A stretch of DNA of 64,000 nt, taken from NCBI RefSeq assembly GCF_000772045.1, contig NZ_CP009754.1:2542001-2606000 (forward strand). Direction: 5' to 3'. Both the position numbers and the translations under genes were made by a program. How positions within the stretch are numbered: the first letter of the stretch is position 1; the number at the start of each line of letters is the position of its first letter. This DNA comes from Streptomyces sp. CCM_MD2014. GTDB lineage: Bacteria > Actinomycetota > Actinomycetes > Streptomycetales > Streptomycetaceae. The notes under the pieces are model-generated. The model ran no database searches, was not told the origin of the DNA, and saw nothing but the letters and a program-made list of their open reading frames with translations. Positions 51,366 through 61,648 of this stretch are shown here, one piece after another.

Positions 51366-52408
51366 CCGAGCACCACGATCTCGGCCGCGTCGAACTCCAC
51401 CCCGACCGCGTCCCCGACCTCGGGCGCGTCGCGCAGCGCGCAGGCTGCCTCCAGGCGGGGCGCGTCCTCGGGCTGCAGGTGGACGGCGACGTGGGTGCCG
51501 CGGAAGGTGCGGGCCGTGACCGTGCAGCGCAGGCCCTCGTCGGCGGGGACGACACGGACCCCGGCCGGCCGCACGAGGACCGTCCGCGTGCCCTGCGGGG
51601 CGTCCTCGGGGACCGGCAGCTTGCCCCACGGGGTGTCCGCGGATTGCCCGGCGACGGACGCCTCGGCGACGTTGTCGAATCCGAGGAAACGGGCCACGAA
51701 CGCGTCCGCCGGCCGCTGCCACACCTCCAGAGGCGTCCCCGACTGGGCGATCCGCCCGTCCCGCATCACCACGACCCGGTCGGCGAGCGCGAAGGCCTCG
51801 CCCTGGTCGTGGGTCACGGCCAGCACCGTCGTGCCCAACCGCCCGAACAGCTCCCGCAGTTCCACCACGAGCCGCTCCCGCAGCGAACGGTCCAGCTGCC
51901 CGAGGGGCTCGTCCAGCATCAGCAGCCGCGGCCGGGGGGCGAGGGCACGGGCCAGTGCCACTCTCTGCTGCTCACCACCGGACAGCGCGGCGACGGACCG
52001 GCGGGCGGCGTCCGGCAGCCCGACCAGCTCCAGCAGTTCCCCCACCCGGTCCCGCTGCTCGGCCCGGGAGGCGCCGCGCATCCGCGGTCCGAAGGCGACG
52101 TTCCCGGCCACGTCCCGCTGCGGGAAGAGCTGGTGGTCCTGGAACATCAGCCCGACCTCGCGCCGGTGCGCGGGCACCCCGGTCTGGTCCCGTCCGTCCA
52201 GCACCACCCGCCCGGCGTCCAGCGACTGGAGTCCGGCGACCGCCCGCAGGAGCGTCGACTTGCCGCTGCCGCTGGGCCCGAGCACACACACCACCTCGTG
52301 CGCGGCGACCGCCAGGTCGACGGTGTCGAGCACGGCCCGCCCGCCGAAGCGGACGGTGGCGCCTTCGATGCTCAGCAGGCTCGACGGCATGGGTGGCATG
52401 GGTGGCAT
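51362..52408 (-). CDS. Thiamine-type ABC transporter ATPase (ThiQ/FbpC-like)
   Basis: A 348-aa ATPase. Walker A GPSGSGKST, Q-loop FQDHQLFPQ, signature LSGGEQQR, Walker B LLMLDEPLGQLD and H-loop VTHDQGEA are intact, and a C-terminal TOBE-like domain follows. Three in-frame ATGs, nine bases apart, open the gene (52408, 52399, 52390; Met-Pro-Pro repeats). The first has GGGGAG at good spacing, so I use it. It lies 1 bp after the permease stop. With the TPP riboswitch upstream of the operon, thiamine or its phosphate is the likely cargo. Confidence 0.87.
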   Translation of the reverse strand: MPPMPPMPSSLLSIEGATVRFGGRAVLDTVDLAVAAHEVVCVLGPSGSGKSTLLRAVAGLQSLDAGRVVLDGRDQTGVPAHRREVGLMFQDHQLFPQRDVAGNVAFGPRMRGASRAEQRDRVGELLELVGLPDAARRSVAALSGGEQQRVALARALAPRPRLLMLDEPLGQLDRSLRERLVVELRELFGRLGTTVLAVTHDQGEAFALADRVVVMRDGRIAQSGTPLEVWQRPADAFVARFLGFDNVAEASVAGQSADTPWGKLPVPEDAPQGTRTVLVRPAGVRVVPADEGLRCTVTARTFRGTHVAVHLQPEDAPRLEAACALRDAPEVGDAVGVEFDAAEIVVLG

Positions 52409-52409
52409 G

Positions 52410-54071
52410 TCAGAACTCCCCGCTCCGGTCTGTCCGCAGCCGCTCCAGCACCACCAGGGCCACGGCGCACACCAGCATCAGAATCGTCGAAAGGGCCATC
52501 GCCTGGCCGTAGTTCATGTCCCCCGGCCGGCCCAGCAGCCGCGCCACGGCGACCGGCAGGGTCGGATTGTCGGGCCGTGCGATGAAGACGGTCGCCCCGA
52601 ACTCCCCGAGTGACACGGCGAAGGCGAACCCGGCCGCGACCAGCAGCGCCCTGCGCACCATCGGCAGGTCCACCTCGCGCCACACCCGCCACGGGGACGC
52701 GCCCAGCACCGCCGCCGCCTCCCGCAGCCGCCCGTCCACCGCCCGCAGCACCGGCAGCATGGTGCGTACGACGAAGGGGACGCCCACCAGCGCCTGCGCG
52801 AGCGGCACCAGGATCCACGAGGACCTGAGGTCCAGCGGGGGTTCGTCCAGCGCGATCAGGAAACCGAAGCCGACCGTCACCGCCGACACCCCGAGCGGCA
52901 GCATCAGCAGCGCGTCGAACCCGCGTACGAAGCGGCCCGCGTCGCGCCGGGTGAGCGCGGTCGCGGCCAGCGCGCCGATCACCACGGCGATGGCGGTCGC
53001 GGCGACGGCGTACTGGAGGGAGTTGCCGATCGCCTCGATCGGCGGGACGAGGAAGGTGCCGCCGTCCTCACGGGTCAGCGCGCGGTAGTAGCCGAACCCG
53101 GAGGCGCCCAGTGACCGCTGGACCAGCACCGCGAGCGGCAGCACCAGCAGGACGGCGACGACGCCCAGGACCCCGGCCAGCAGCGCCCACTGTCCGGCTC
53201 CGCGCGGCCGGCGCGCGGTCGTGGCCGCGTCGACCAGCCTGAGGGCGCTCTCGCGCCGCCGTACCGTCCAGGCGTGCACGGCGAGGACGGCGGCGACGGC
53301 CGTGAACTGGATCAGCGTCAGCACGGCGGCCGTGGACAGGTCGAAGACCTGGGAGGTCTGGCGGTAGATCTCCACTTCGAGGGTGGAGAAGGTGGGGCCG
53401 CCGAGGATCTGGACGACGCCGAAGGAGGTGAAGGTGAACAGGAAGACCATCAGCGCGGCGGCGGCCACGGCGGGCGCCAGCGCGGGCAGCGTCACCTGCC
53501 GCCAGGCCCGCAGCCGCGAGGCGCCCAGCATCCGCGCTGCCTCCTCCTGCCGTGGGTCGAGCTGCGACCACAAGCCGCCGACGGTGCGGACGACGACGGC
53601 GTAGTTGAAGAAGACGTGCGCGAGCAGGATCGCCCACACGGTGGTGTCCAGACGCAGGCCCCACAGCTCGTCGAGCAGTCCGCCGCGCCCGACCAGCGCC
53701 AGGAAGGCCGTGCCGACGACGACCGTCGGCAGCACGAACGGCACCGTCACCACGGCCCGCAGCACCTGTTTGCCGGGGAAGTCGAAGCGGGCGAAGACGT
53801 ACGCACCGGGCAGTGCGACCAGCAGCGTGAGCGCGGTGGACGCCAGCGCCTGCCAGGTGGTGAACCACAGGACGTGCCGCACGTCGGACTGTGCGAGCAC
53901 GTCCCCGATCCGGCCGAGCCGCCAGACCCCGTCGACCTTGAGGCCGCGCGCGACGATGGCGGCGACGGGGTAGGCGAAGAAGACCGCGAAGAACGCGACG
54001 GGCACGGCCACGAGGCCGAGCCGCGCCGCGCTCCCGCGCACGGTCCGCGCCCGCTCGCCCTGCCGGCTCAC
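52410..54071 (-). CDS. Thiamine-type ABC transporter permease, fused double domain (ThiP-like)
   Basis: A 553-aa permease with about twelve helices in two homologous halves. Each half carries a docking loop: QEEAARMLGASRLRAWRQV near residue 190 and LREAAAVLGASPWRVWREV near 455. This two-in-one architecture is that of ThiP and ferric-iron FbpB permeases. GTG 54071 overlaps the binding-protein stop by 4 bp. Substrate assignment rests on the riboswitch, since the iron transporters share the same fold. Confidence 0.9.
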   Translation of the reverse strand: MSRQGERARTVRGSAARLGLVAVPVAFFAVFFAYPVAAIVARGLKVDGVWRLGRIGDVLAQSDVRHVLWFTTWQALASTALTLLVALPGAYVFARFDFPGKQVLRAVVTVPFVLPTVVVGTAFLALVGRGGLLDELWGLRLDTTVWAILLAHVFFNYAVVVRTVGGLWSQLDPRQEEAARMLGASRLRAWRQVTLPALAPAVAAAALMVFLFTFTSFGVVQILGGPTFSTLEVEIYRQTSQVFDLSTAAVLTLIQFTAVAAVLAVHAWTVRRRESALRLVDAATTARRPRGAGQWALLAGVLGVVAVLLVLPLAVLVQRSLGASGFGYYRALTREDGGTFLVPPIEAIGNSLQYAVAATAIAVVIGALAATALTRRDAGRFVRGFDALLMLPLGVSAVTVGFGFLIALDEPPLDLRSSWILVPLAQALVGVPFVVRTMLPVLRAVDGRLREAAAVLGASPWRVWREVDLPMVRRALLVAAGFAFAVSLGEFGATVFIARPDNPTLPVAVARLLGRPGDMNYGQAMALSTILMLVCAVALVVLERLRTDRSGEF

Positions 54072-55156
54072 TTCAGTACGAGGGAGGTCCACGACTTGAC
54101 CCACTGGTCGCGGTTGTCGGCGATCTTCGCCGGGTCGAGGGTCTGCGGGTCCTTCGCCTGCGGCCCGAACTTCGAGAACACCTCGGGGACCTGGGCGCCC
54201 TCCCGCACCGGGTAGACGAACATGTTCAGCGGCATGTCCTCCTGGAAGGACTTGCTCAGCATGAAGTCGAGGAGCGCCTTGCCGCCCTCGGGGTTCCTGG
54301 CGTTGCCGAGCAGGCCCGCGTACTCGACCTGCCGGAAGCAGGTGCCGTCGGCGACGCCCGTGGGGGCGGTGTCCGGCTGCGGGTCGGCGTAGACGACCTC
54401 GACGGGCGGGGAGGAGGCGTAGGAGACGACGAGCGGGCGGTCGCCCCCCGCCTTCTTGCCGCCGGCCGAGCCGGAGAACTCCTCGTTGTACGCCTGCTCC
54501 CAGCTGTCGACGACCTTGACGCCGTTCGCCTCGAGCTTCTTCCAGTAGCCCTCCCAGCCCCCGTCGCCGTACTGGGCGGCGGTGCCGAGCAGGAAACCGA
54601 GACCCGGCGAGGAACTGCCCGCGTTCTCGGTGACGAGCAGGTCCTTGTACTCGGGCTTGACGAGGTCGTCGAAGGACTTCGGCGGGGTCAGCTTGTGCTC
54701 GCTGAACCAGGCCTTGTCGTAGTTGACGCAGATGTCGCCCGTGTCGACGGGCGTGACCCGGTGCTTGTCCTGGTCGGTCCGGTACTCGGGCCGGACCTGG
54801 TCGGAGCCCTTCGCCTCGTACGGCTGGAACAGGCCGTTGTCGAGGGCGCGGGACAGCAGGGTGTTGTCGACGCCGAAGAACACGTCGCCCTGCGGGTTGT
54901 CCTTGGTCAGGATGGCCTTGTTGACGGCCTGCCCGGCGTCGCCGTCCTTGAGGACCTTGACCTTGTAGCCGGACTCCTTCTCGAAGGCGGCGATGACGTC
55001 CTTCGACGCGGCCCACGAGTCGTGGCTGACGAGGGTGACGGTCTTGGCGCCGCCCGAGCCGCCGCCGGCGTCGTCGGACGACGATCCGCAGGCGGCCAGG
55101 GTGCCGACCATGCCGAGGCCGACGGCCAGGACGCTGACCTTCTTGGTGATGCTCAC
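54068..55156 (-). CDS. Thiamine-type substrate-binding lipoprotein (ThiB-like)
   Basis: A 362-aa lipoprotein from GTG 55156, with AGGAGG upstream. The signal peptide ends in lipobox Cys23 (TLAAC). The mature part opens VTLVSHDSWAASKDVIAAFE and has GDVFFGVDNTLLSRALDNGL and VVSYASSPPVEVVY, the pattern of ThiB-family proteins that bind thiamine, its mono- or its diphosphate. First gene of the importer, directly downstream of the riboswitch. Confidence 0.9.
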   Translation of the reverse strand: MSITKKVSVLAVGLGMVGTLAACGSSSDDAGGGSGGAKTVTLVSHDSWAASKDVIAAFEKESGYKVKVLKDGDAGQAVNKAILTKDNPQGDVFFGVDNTLLSRALDNGLFQPYEAKGSDQVRPEYRTDQDKHRVTPVDTGDICVNYDKAWFSEHKLTPPKSFDDLVKPEYKDLLVTENAGSSSPGLGFLLGTAAQYGDGGWEGYWKKLEANGVKVVDSWEQAYNEEFSGSAGGKKAGGDRPLVVSYASSPPVEVVYADPQPDTAPTGVADGTCFRQVEYAGLLGNARNPEGGKALLDFMLSKSFQEDMPLNMFVYPVREGAQVPEVFSKFGPQAKDPQTLDPAKIADNRDQWVKSWTSLVLK

Positions 55157-55247
55157 TGGATTCCTCCTGGGGGACCAGGAGAAGACGCGGCCCCGCCCGG
55201 AACCCCTGGCGAGGGTCCCGGGCAGGGCGCAACAGCTCGAGTGGTGA

Positions 55248-55336
55248 CCGATCTCCCTACCCAGAATGACCTGGGCCAGGTTCGGAGGGTCTGCGGCCGG
55301 TGCCGCACTCTCAGCGCTGTGGCGCTCCCCTGTCGG
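55248..55336 (-). promoter_or_regulatory. TPP riboswitch (THI element)
   Basis: On the minus strand the leader contains the conserved pieces in order: GGGGAGCGCC, GCGCTGAGAGTGCGG, ACCCTCCGAACCTGG and GTAGGGAGATCGG. These are the CUGAGA and CGAACCUG cores of the TPP aptamer. It ends about 90 nt before the binding-protein start, and thiamine pyrophosphate would repress the importer. The AGGAGG site lies outside the aptamer, so control probably involves a downstream expression platform. Confidence 0.92.
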
Positions 55337-55379
55337 AATATGAAGATGTGACTGTGCTGACGTACTTCCGCCGGTCAGG

Positions 55380-56492
55380 TTACCGCTCGCTCGCGGCGAG
55401 CTGACCACACGCCCCGTCGATCTCCTGTCCGCGGGTGTCCCGGATCGTCACCGGCACACCGTGCGCCGCGATCGCCTCCACGAACGCCTTCTCGTCCTCG
55501 GGCCGGGACGCGGTCCACTTGGAGCCGGGCGTGGGGTTGAGCGGAATCAGGTTGACGTGCACGGGCTTGCCCTTGAGCAGCCTCCCGAGGCGGTCACCGC
55601 GCCAGGCCTGGTCGTTGATGTCGCGGATCAGGGCGTACTCGATGGACAGCCGGCGCCCGGACTTCGCCGCGTACTCGAACCCGGCGTCCAGCACCTCGCG
55701 CACCTTCCACCGCGTGTTGACGGGGACGAGGGTGTCGCGCAGCTCGTCGTCGGGAGCGTGCAGGGAGATGGCGAGGCGGCACTTGAAGCCCTCGTCGGCG
55801 AAGCGGTGGATCGCCGGGACCAGGCCGACCGTGGAGACGGTGATGCCGCGCTGGGAGAGCCCCAGCCCGTCCGGCTCGGGGTCGGTGAGGCGGCGGATGG
55901 AGCCGACGACGCGGTTGTAGTTGGCGAGGGGCTCGCCCATGCCCATGAACACGATGTTGCTGAGCCGCGCGGGGCCTCCCGGGACCTCGCCGTCCCTGAG
56001 CGCCCGCATGCCGTCGACGATCTGGTGCACGATCTCGGCGGTCGACAGGTTGCGGTCGAGGCCGGCCTGGCCGGTGGCGCAGAACGGGCAGTTCATGCCG
56101 CAGCCCGCCTGGGAGCTGATGCACATGGTGACCCGGTCCGGGTAGCGCATGAGGACGGACTCGACCAGCGTCCCGTCGAACAGCTTCCACAGCGTCTTGC
56201 GCGTGGTCCCCTGGTCGGTCGACAGGTGCCGCACGACCGTCATCAGCTCGGGCAGCAGTGCCTCCCGCAGCCGCTCGCGCGAACCGGCGGGGATGTCGGT
56301 CCACTGCTCGGGGTCGTGTGCGTAGCGCGCGAAGTAGTGCTGCGAGAGCTGCTTGGCGCGGAACGGCTTCTCGCCGGTCGCGGCGACGGCCTCCTTGCGC
56401 TCGGCGGGCGTGAGGTCGGCAAGGTGCCGCGGGGGCCGCTTCGCTCCGCGGGGTGCGGCGAAGGTCAGCTCACCGGGGGCTGGACGGGCCAC
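55380..56492 (-). CDS. rlmN: 23S rRNA (adenine-2503-C2)-methyltransferase
   Basis: A 370-aa radical-SAM enzyme. The CX3CX2C iron-sulfur motif lies in [17 protein letters not shown]. Other family marks are [23 protein letters not shown] and the C-terminal [11 protein letters not shown] carrying the second methyl-transfer Cys. It methylates A2503 of 23S rRNA and often A37 of tRNA. I choose GTG 56492 because GAGGAG lies 10 bp upstream; ATG 56510, six codons earlier, has no such site. It follows cdsA on the same strand, with a hairpin and a CRISPR-like pair in between. Confidence 0.92.
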   Translation of the reverse strand: MARPAPGELTFAAPRGAKRPPRHLADLTPAERKEAVAATGEKPFRAKQLSQHYFARYAHDPEQWTDIPAGSRERLREALLPELMTVVRHLSTDQGTTRKTLWKLFDGTLVESVLMRYPDRVTMCISSQAGCGMNCPFCATGQAGLDRNLSTAEIVHQIVDGMRALRDGEVPGGPARLSNIVFMGMGEPLANYNRVVGSIRRLTDPEPDGLGLSQRGITVSTVGLVPAIHRFADEGFKCRLAISLHAPDDELRDTLVPVNTRWKVREVLDAGFEYAAKSGRRLSIEYALIRDINDQAWRGDRLGRLLKGKPVHVNLIPLNPTPGSKWTASRPEDEKAFVEAIAAHGVPVTIRDTRGQEIDGACGQLAASER

Positions 56493-56524
56493 GGTCGGAC
56501 AACTCCTCATGACTGCGGGCCTGT

Positions 56525-56614
56525 GGCAACCCCCCGCGTCTGCGGGGACGACGGCAGGACCATGCCGAAGCCAGGAGACCTCACTGGAAGACCCCCGCAG
56601 TGGCGGGGACACAC
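56525..56614. repeat. Two-unit CRISPR-like direct repeat (29-32-29 bp)
   Basis: Two hairpin units start at 56525 and 56586, exactly 61 bp apart, equal to a 29-bp repeat plus a 32-bp spacer. They match at 18 of 29 positions, including CCCCCGC and GCGGGGAC around different loops. Read on the minus strand, each begins near GTCCCCGC and ends GGGGG(T/G)..TTCC/TTGCC, close to actinomycete type I-E repeats. No third unit and no cas gene are present. It may be a degenerate array or two chance hairpins. Confidence 0.4.
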
Positions 56615-56649
56615 GGAAGGGCCCGCAGCCACAAGCCGCAGGCCCTTCC
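56615..56649. terminator. Hairpin downstream of cdsA
   Basis: GGAAGGGCC (56615-56623) pairs with GGCCCTTCC (56641-56649) around a 17-nt loop that is itself partly paired. It lies 18 bp past the cdsA stop and likely ends the rpsB-cdsA transcripts. Confidence 0.6.
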
Positions 56650-56666
56650 AGGCTACCTGATCGCTG

Positions 56667-57845
56667 TCAACCCGACCCGACGAAGATCACCAGCAGCAGC
56701 CACACCACCGGCGCCGTCGGCAGCAGGGAGTCCAGCCGGTCCATGATGCCGCCGTGACCCGGCAGGAGGGTGCCCATGTCCTTGATGCCGAGGTCGCGCT
56801 TGATCATGGACTCGCCGAGGTCGCCCAGCGTGGCGCTGACGGCGACCGCGAGGCCGAGCAGGAGGCCCTGCCACCAGGTGCCGTCGTCGATCAGGAACTG
56901 CACGCACAGCGCGCCCGCCACCATCGCGAACGCCACCGCGCCGAGCAGCCCCTCGCGGGTCTTGCCGGGGCTGATGCGCGGGGCGAGCTTCTTCCTGCCG
57001 AAGCGCCAGCCGACGGCGTAGGCCCCGGTGTCGCTGACGACCGTCAGTATCAGGAAGACCAGGACGCGCCAGGCACCGTCGTCCGCCATCAGCATCATGG
57101 CGACGAACGTGGCCAGGAACGGTACGTAGAACGCGGCGAACAGACCCGCGGTGACGTCCTTGAGATAGCCCTCGGGCGGCTCGGTCATCCGCCAGACGAG
57201 GACCGCGAGCGCCGTCAGCGCCATGGCGACCCACGCCCCCTCGGCGCCGCGTGCGTAACCGGCGACCACCATCGCCGCGCCGCCGATGGCGAGCGGTACG
57301 AGGGGCGCCTTGATGCCCTTGCGCTCCTCCAGCCGCTTGGTCAGTTCCCACAGGCCCACGACGACGGCGACCGCGATCACGCCGACGAAGACTTCCTTGA
57401 CGACGAACAGCGACGCGATGATCACCACGCCGAGGCCGACGCCGACCCCTATCGCGGCCCCCAGATCGCGGCCCGCGCTCTTCTTCTGCGGCGGCTGGGG
57501 CTGCGCCGGCTGCGGGGCGTCGGGCATGGGCTCCGGATTCTGCGGCACCGCCGCATACGGCTGCGCCGACGGGTTCTGGTCGCGATACGGCTCGTCGCGA
57601 CCGGACTGGTCGTGGAACGGCTCGTCCCGGAACAGGGGACCGCTCGGCCGAGCAGTCCCCTGGTCGTCGTCGTCCTGGTCTCCGCCGTGTTCGGGTACGT
57701 CGGGCACGATGGGCATGGGGCGAGTCTGCTGCGCGTAGTGCGCATCGTACGCGGGACCCGCCGGACCGGCGCCCTGGACGGGTCCCTGGTCGGACGGCCC
57801 CCAGTACCCGGCTTGTGGCGGCGCTCCCCAGGAAGAGTCGTTCAT
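56667..57845 (-). CDS. cdsA: Phosphatidate cytidylyltransferase
   Basis: A 392-aa membrane enzyme. An acidic/Pro/Gln-rich cytoplasmic extension (residues 1-125, longer than in E. coli) precedes eight or so helices. The family signature is complete: SATLGDLGESMIKRDLGIKD followed by LLPGHGGIMDRLDSL. It makes CDP-diacylglycerol from phosphatidate and CTP for all phospholipids. Start ATG 57845 shares a base with the frr stop (TGATG), so translation is coupled. Confidence 0.95.
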   Translation of the reverse strand: MNDSSWGAPPQAGYWGPSDQGPVQGAGPAGPAYDAHYAQQTRPMPIVPDVPEHGGDQDDDDQGTARPSGPLFRDEPFHDQSGRDEPYRDQNPSAQPYAAVPQNPEPMPDAPQPAQPQPPQKKSAGRDLGAAIGVGVGLGVVIIASLFVVKEVFVGVIAVAVVVGLWELTKRLEERKGIKAPLVPLAIGGAAMVVAGYARGAEGAWVAMALTALAVLVWRMTEPPEGYLKDVTAGLFAAFYVPFLATFVAMMLMADDGAWRVLVFLILTVVSDTGAYAVGWRFGRKKLAPRISPGKTREGLLGAVAFAMVAGALCVQFLIDDGTWWQGLLLGLAVAVSATLGDLGESMIKRDLGIKDMGTLLPGHGGIMDRLDSLLPTAPVVWLLLVIFVGSG

Positions 57846-58402
57846 CAGACCTCGAGCAGTTCGGCTTCCTTGTGCTTCAGGAGCTCGTCCACCTGCGCGA
57901 CGTACTTGGCGGTGGTGTCGTCGAGCTCCTTTTCCGCACGGCGGCCCTCGTCCTCACCGACCTCGCCGTCCTTGACCATCTTGTCGATGGCGTCCTTGGC
58001 CTTGCGGCGCACGGAGCGGATGGACACCTTGGCGTCCTCGCCCTTGCCCTTGGCGACCTTGATGTACTCGCGGCGACGGTCCTCGGTCAGCTCGGGGAAC
58101 ACCACCCGGATGATGTTGCCGTCGTTGCTCGGGTTGACGCCCAGGTCGGAGTCGCGGATCGCCTGCTCGATGTTGCGCAGGGCGCTCTTGTCGAAGGGGG
58201 TCACCACGGCCATGCGCGGCTCGGGCACGGAGAACGAGGCCAGCTGGTTGATCGGCGTCGGCGCGCCGTAGTAGTCGGCCACGATCTTGTTGAACATCGC
58301 CGGGTGCGCACGGCCGGTGCGGATCGCGGCGAAGTCCTCCTTGGCGACCACGACGGCCTTCTCCATCTTCTCCTCGGCCTCGAGGAGGGTCTCTTCGATC
58401 AC
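57845..58402 (-). CDS. frr: Ribosome recycling factor
   Basis: A 185-aa protein of exactly the family length. It begins [20 protein letters not shown], has the RRF core [17 protein letters not shown] and [20 protein letters not shown], and ends in the three-helix bundle. It splits post-termination ribosomes with EF-G. GTG 58402 follows AGGAG; a second GTG directly upstream (58405) is possible. It lies 180 bp after pyrH and overlaps cdsA. Confidence 0.96.
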   Translation of the reverse strand: MIEETLLEAEEKMEKAVVVAKEDFAAIRTGRAHPAMFNKIVADYYGAPTPINQLASFSVPEPRMAVVTPFDKSALRNIEQAIRDSDLGVNPSNDGNIIRVVFPELTEDRRREYIKVAKGKGEDAKVSIRSVRRKAKDAIDKMVKDGEVGEDEGRRAEKELDDTTAKYVAQVDELLKHKEAELLEV

Positions 58403-58582
58403 CACTTGCTCCTGCGTGTCTTGAGTAGGCCCGGCTGCGGTCCCCTGTCGGAGCTGCGGCCGGCTGCGTCGCGTTCTTCCTGCACGGTTCCCGACCGGCG
58501 GGACATTGTCCATCCCCCGGCCCGGTCCCGTCCCGTCCGTCCCCCGGACAGGTGGCGTCCGCGGACGGGGGGTGTTCTCCGG

Positions 58583-59437
<855 letters not shown>

Positions 59438-59547
59438 TCAGATCTGCTGTCGTCCGCCGCCACGCGCGCGTACGCAACGGCGTACGCGAACGGCGCCGAC
59501 GACTGCTGTCGACCCTACCGGGGTCGTACGTCCGTCGCGGTACGGAC

Positions 59548-60384
59548 TCAGATGCCGACCTTGATGCGCGAGAAGCGCTTCAGGCTGACACCGGCCTCTT
59601 CCAGCACCTTCTGGACGGACTTCTTGTTGTCCAGGGCGTAGGGCTGGCCGAGCAGGGTGGCGTCCTTGAAGAAGCCGTTGAGGCGACCCTCGACGATCTT
59701 CGGCAGGGCGGCCTCGGGCTTGCCCTCGGCGCGGGTGGTCTCCTCGGCGACGCGACGCTCGGTCTCGACGACCTCGGCCGGCACGTCCTCCTTGGAGAGG
59801 TACTTCGGCGCGAAGGCGGCGATGTGCTGGGCGACGCCCTTGGCGATCTCGGCGTTGGGCTTGTCCAGCTCGACGAGGACACCGATCTGCGGGGGCAGGT
59901 CGGGCATCGTGCGGTGCATGTACGCGCTCACGAAGCCGCCGGAGAACTGCGCGAAGCGGTCCAGGACGATCTTCTCGCCGAGGTTGGCGTTGGCCTCGTC
60001 CACGTACGCCTGGACGGTCTTGCCGGGCTCGATCTCGGAGGCGAGCAGGGCCTCGAGGTCGGCCGGGGCGGCCTTGGCGACGTGCTCGGCGATGGTCTTG
60101 GCGACGGACTGGAACTTCTCGCCCTTGGCGACGAAGTCCGTCTCGCACTTCAGCTCGACGAGGACACCCGAGGTGTTGTCGTCGGAGATGATCGAGACGA
60201 CGGCGCCGTTCTCGGCAGAGCGGCCCTCGCGCTTGGCGACGCCCTTCTGACCCTTGATGCGGAGCGCCTCGACGGCCTTCTCGACGTTGCCCTCGGCCTC
60301 GTCCAGCGCCTTCTTGCAGTCCATCATGCCGGCGCCGGTGAGCTCGCGGAGCTTCTTGACGTCGGCGGCGGTGTAGTTCGCCAT
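59548..60384 (-). CDS. tsf: Translation elongation factor Ts
   Basis: A 278-aa protein. The N-terminal UBA-like domain starts YTAADVKKLRELTGAGMMDC, followed by LVELKCETDFVAKGEKF in the core and the C-terminal FKDATLLGQPYALDNKKSVQ. It regenerates EF-Tu-GTP. It lies 97 bp after rpsB, with a perfect hairpin in the gap. Confidence 0.97.
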   Translation of the reverse strand: MANYTAADVKKLRELTGAGMMDCKKALDEAEGNVEKAVEALRIKGQKGVAKREGRSAENGAVVSIISDDNTSGVLVELKCETDFVAKGEKFQSVAKTIAEHVAKAAPADLEALLASEIEPGKTVQAYVDEANANLGEKIVLDRFAQFSGGFVSAYMHRTMPDLPPQIGVLVELDKPNAEIAKGVAQHIAAFAPKYLSKEDVPAEVVETERRVAEETTRAEGKPEAALPKIVEGRLNGFFKDATLLGQPYALDNKKSVQKVLEEAGVSLKRFSRIKVGI

Positions 60385-60426
60385 GATTCCGGAATCTCTC
60401 TCGAAGTCTGAAGATCTACGGGCGCC

Positions 60427-60459
60427 GGACGGCGGGGGCTTCGTGGGCCCCCGCCGTCC
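60427..60459 (-). terminator. Perfect hairpin between rpsB and tsf
   Basis: A 13-bp perfect GC-rich stem (GGACGGCGGGGGC at 60427-60439 with 60447-60459) and a 7-nt loop lie 22 bp after the rpsB stop. Partial termination here would lower tsf relative to rpsB. Confidence 0.7.
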
Positions 60460-60481
60460 AGAACCCGAAGGTGGTGAGGGG

Positions 60482-61378
60482 TCAGGCCTGCTCGGCGTCC
60501 GCGGCCGGAGCCTCGGCGGCGGGCGCCTCGGCGGCCGGGGCGGCCTCGGCGGCCGGGGCCTCGGCGGGCTTCTCGGCGGCCTCGGCGTCGTCCTTCTTCT
60601 CGGCCTTCTCGCCCTCGAGCAGGTCGCGCTCCCACTCGGCGAGCGGCTCGCCCGCGGCCTTCTCGCCCTTGGCGCCGCCGGCGGCACCGGAACGGGCGAT
60701 GAGGCCCTCGGCGACGGCGTCGGCGATCACGCGGGTGAGCAGGGTGACGGAGCGGATCGCGTCGTCGTTGCCCGGGATCTTGTAGTCGACCTCGTCGGGG
60801 TCGCAGTTGGTGTCGAGGATGGCGACGACCGGGATGTTGAGCTTCCGGGCCTCGCCGACCGCGATGTGCTCCTTCTTGGTGTCCACGATCCAGACGGCGC
60901 TGGGCACCTTGGACATCTCGCGGATACCGCCGAGGGTCTTCTCCAGCTTGGCCTTCTCGCGGGAGAGGACCAGCAGCTCCTTCTTGGTGAGGCCGGAGGC
61001 GGCCACGTCCTCGAAGTCGATCTGCTCGAGCTCCTTGAGGCGCTGCAGACGCTTGTAGACGGTCGAGAAGTTGGTGAGCATGCCGCCCAGCCAGCGCTGG
61101 TTGACGTAGGGCATGCCGACGCGGGTGGCCTGCTCGGCGATGGCCTCCTGCGCCTGCTTCTTCGTGCCGACGAACATGACCGTGCCGCCGTGGGCGACGG
61201 TCTCCTTGACGAACTCGTAGGCGCGGTCGATGTACGACAGCGACTGGAGCAGGTCGATGATGTAGATGCCGTTGCGCTCCGTGAAGATGAAGCGCTTCAT
61301 CTTCGGGTTCCAACGGCGGGTCTGGTGACCGAAGTGGACGCCGCTCTCCAGCAGCTCCCGCATCGTGACGACGGCCAT
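60482..61378 (-). CDS. rpsB: 30S ribosomal protein S2
   Basis: A 298-aa protein. It opens [20 protein letters not shown] and has [32 protein letters not shown] and [18 protein letters not shown], all standard S2. A 45-residue Glu/Ala/Pro-rich tail, longer than in E. coli, is usual in actinomycetes. AAGGAG precedes the ATG. First gene of the translation block; a leader of about 170 bp precedes it before the divergent peptidase gene. Confidence 0.97.
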   Translation of the reverse strand: MAVVTMRELLESGVHFGHQTRRWNPKMKRFIFTERNGIYIIDLLQSLSYIDRAYEFVKETVAHGGTVMFVGTKKQAQEAIAEQATRVGMPYVNQRWLGGMLTNFSTVYKRLQRLKELEQIDFEDVAASGLTKKELLVLSREKAKLEKTLGGIREMSKVPSAVWIVDTKKEHIAVGEARKLNIPVVAILDTNCDPDEVDYKIPGNDDAIRSVTLLTRVIADAVAEGLIARSGAAGGAKGEKAAGEPLAEWERDLLEGEKAEKKDDAEAAEKPAEAPAAEAAPAAEAPAAEAPAADAEQA

Positions 61379-61648
61379 GGCCGTATCTCCTTGGTTTTCT
61401 CGGTTGTGCCGCGCGAGCCGGACGGCTCCCGCGCCTGACGCCCGGATGCGCCTGCCACTAGGGACCGAGGGGCGCTGACACGGACCTGTGCGGGCCTCGT
61501 GTCGGGGCGTGCGAAGTCGACCCGGTGACCCGGATCGCCACCAGAAGTGTACGGGACCCGCGGGGTACCGGGTGACGCGGCTGTCCACAAGCGGTGCGCG
61601 GTCCACAGGCCCGGGCGCCGATCGGCCCCGGTGCGGGACGGTGCTCGC

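Noticed and set aside
52410..55232. A single 940-codon frame covering permease and binding-protein region
   Set aside because: The first 387 codons are the wrong frame of the ThiB-like gene; the permease begins at GTG 54071, where family similarity starts.
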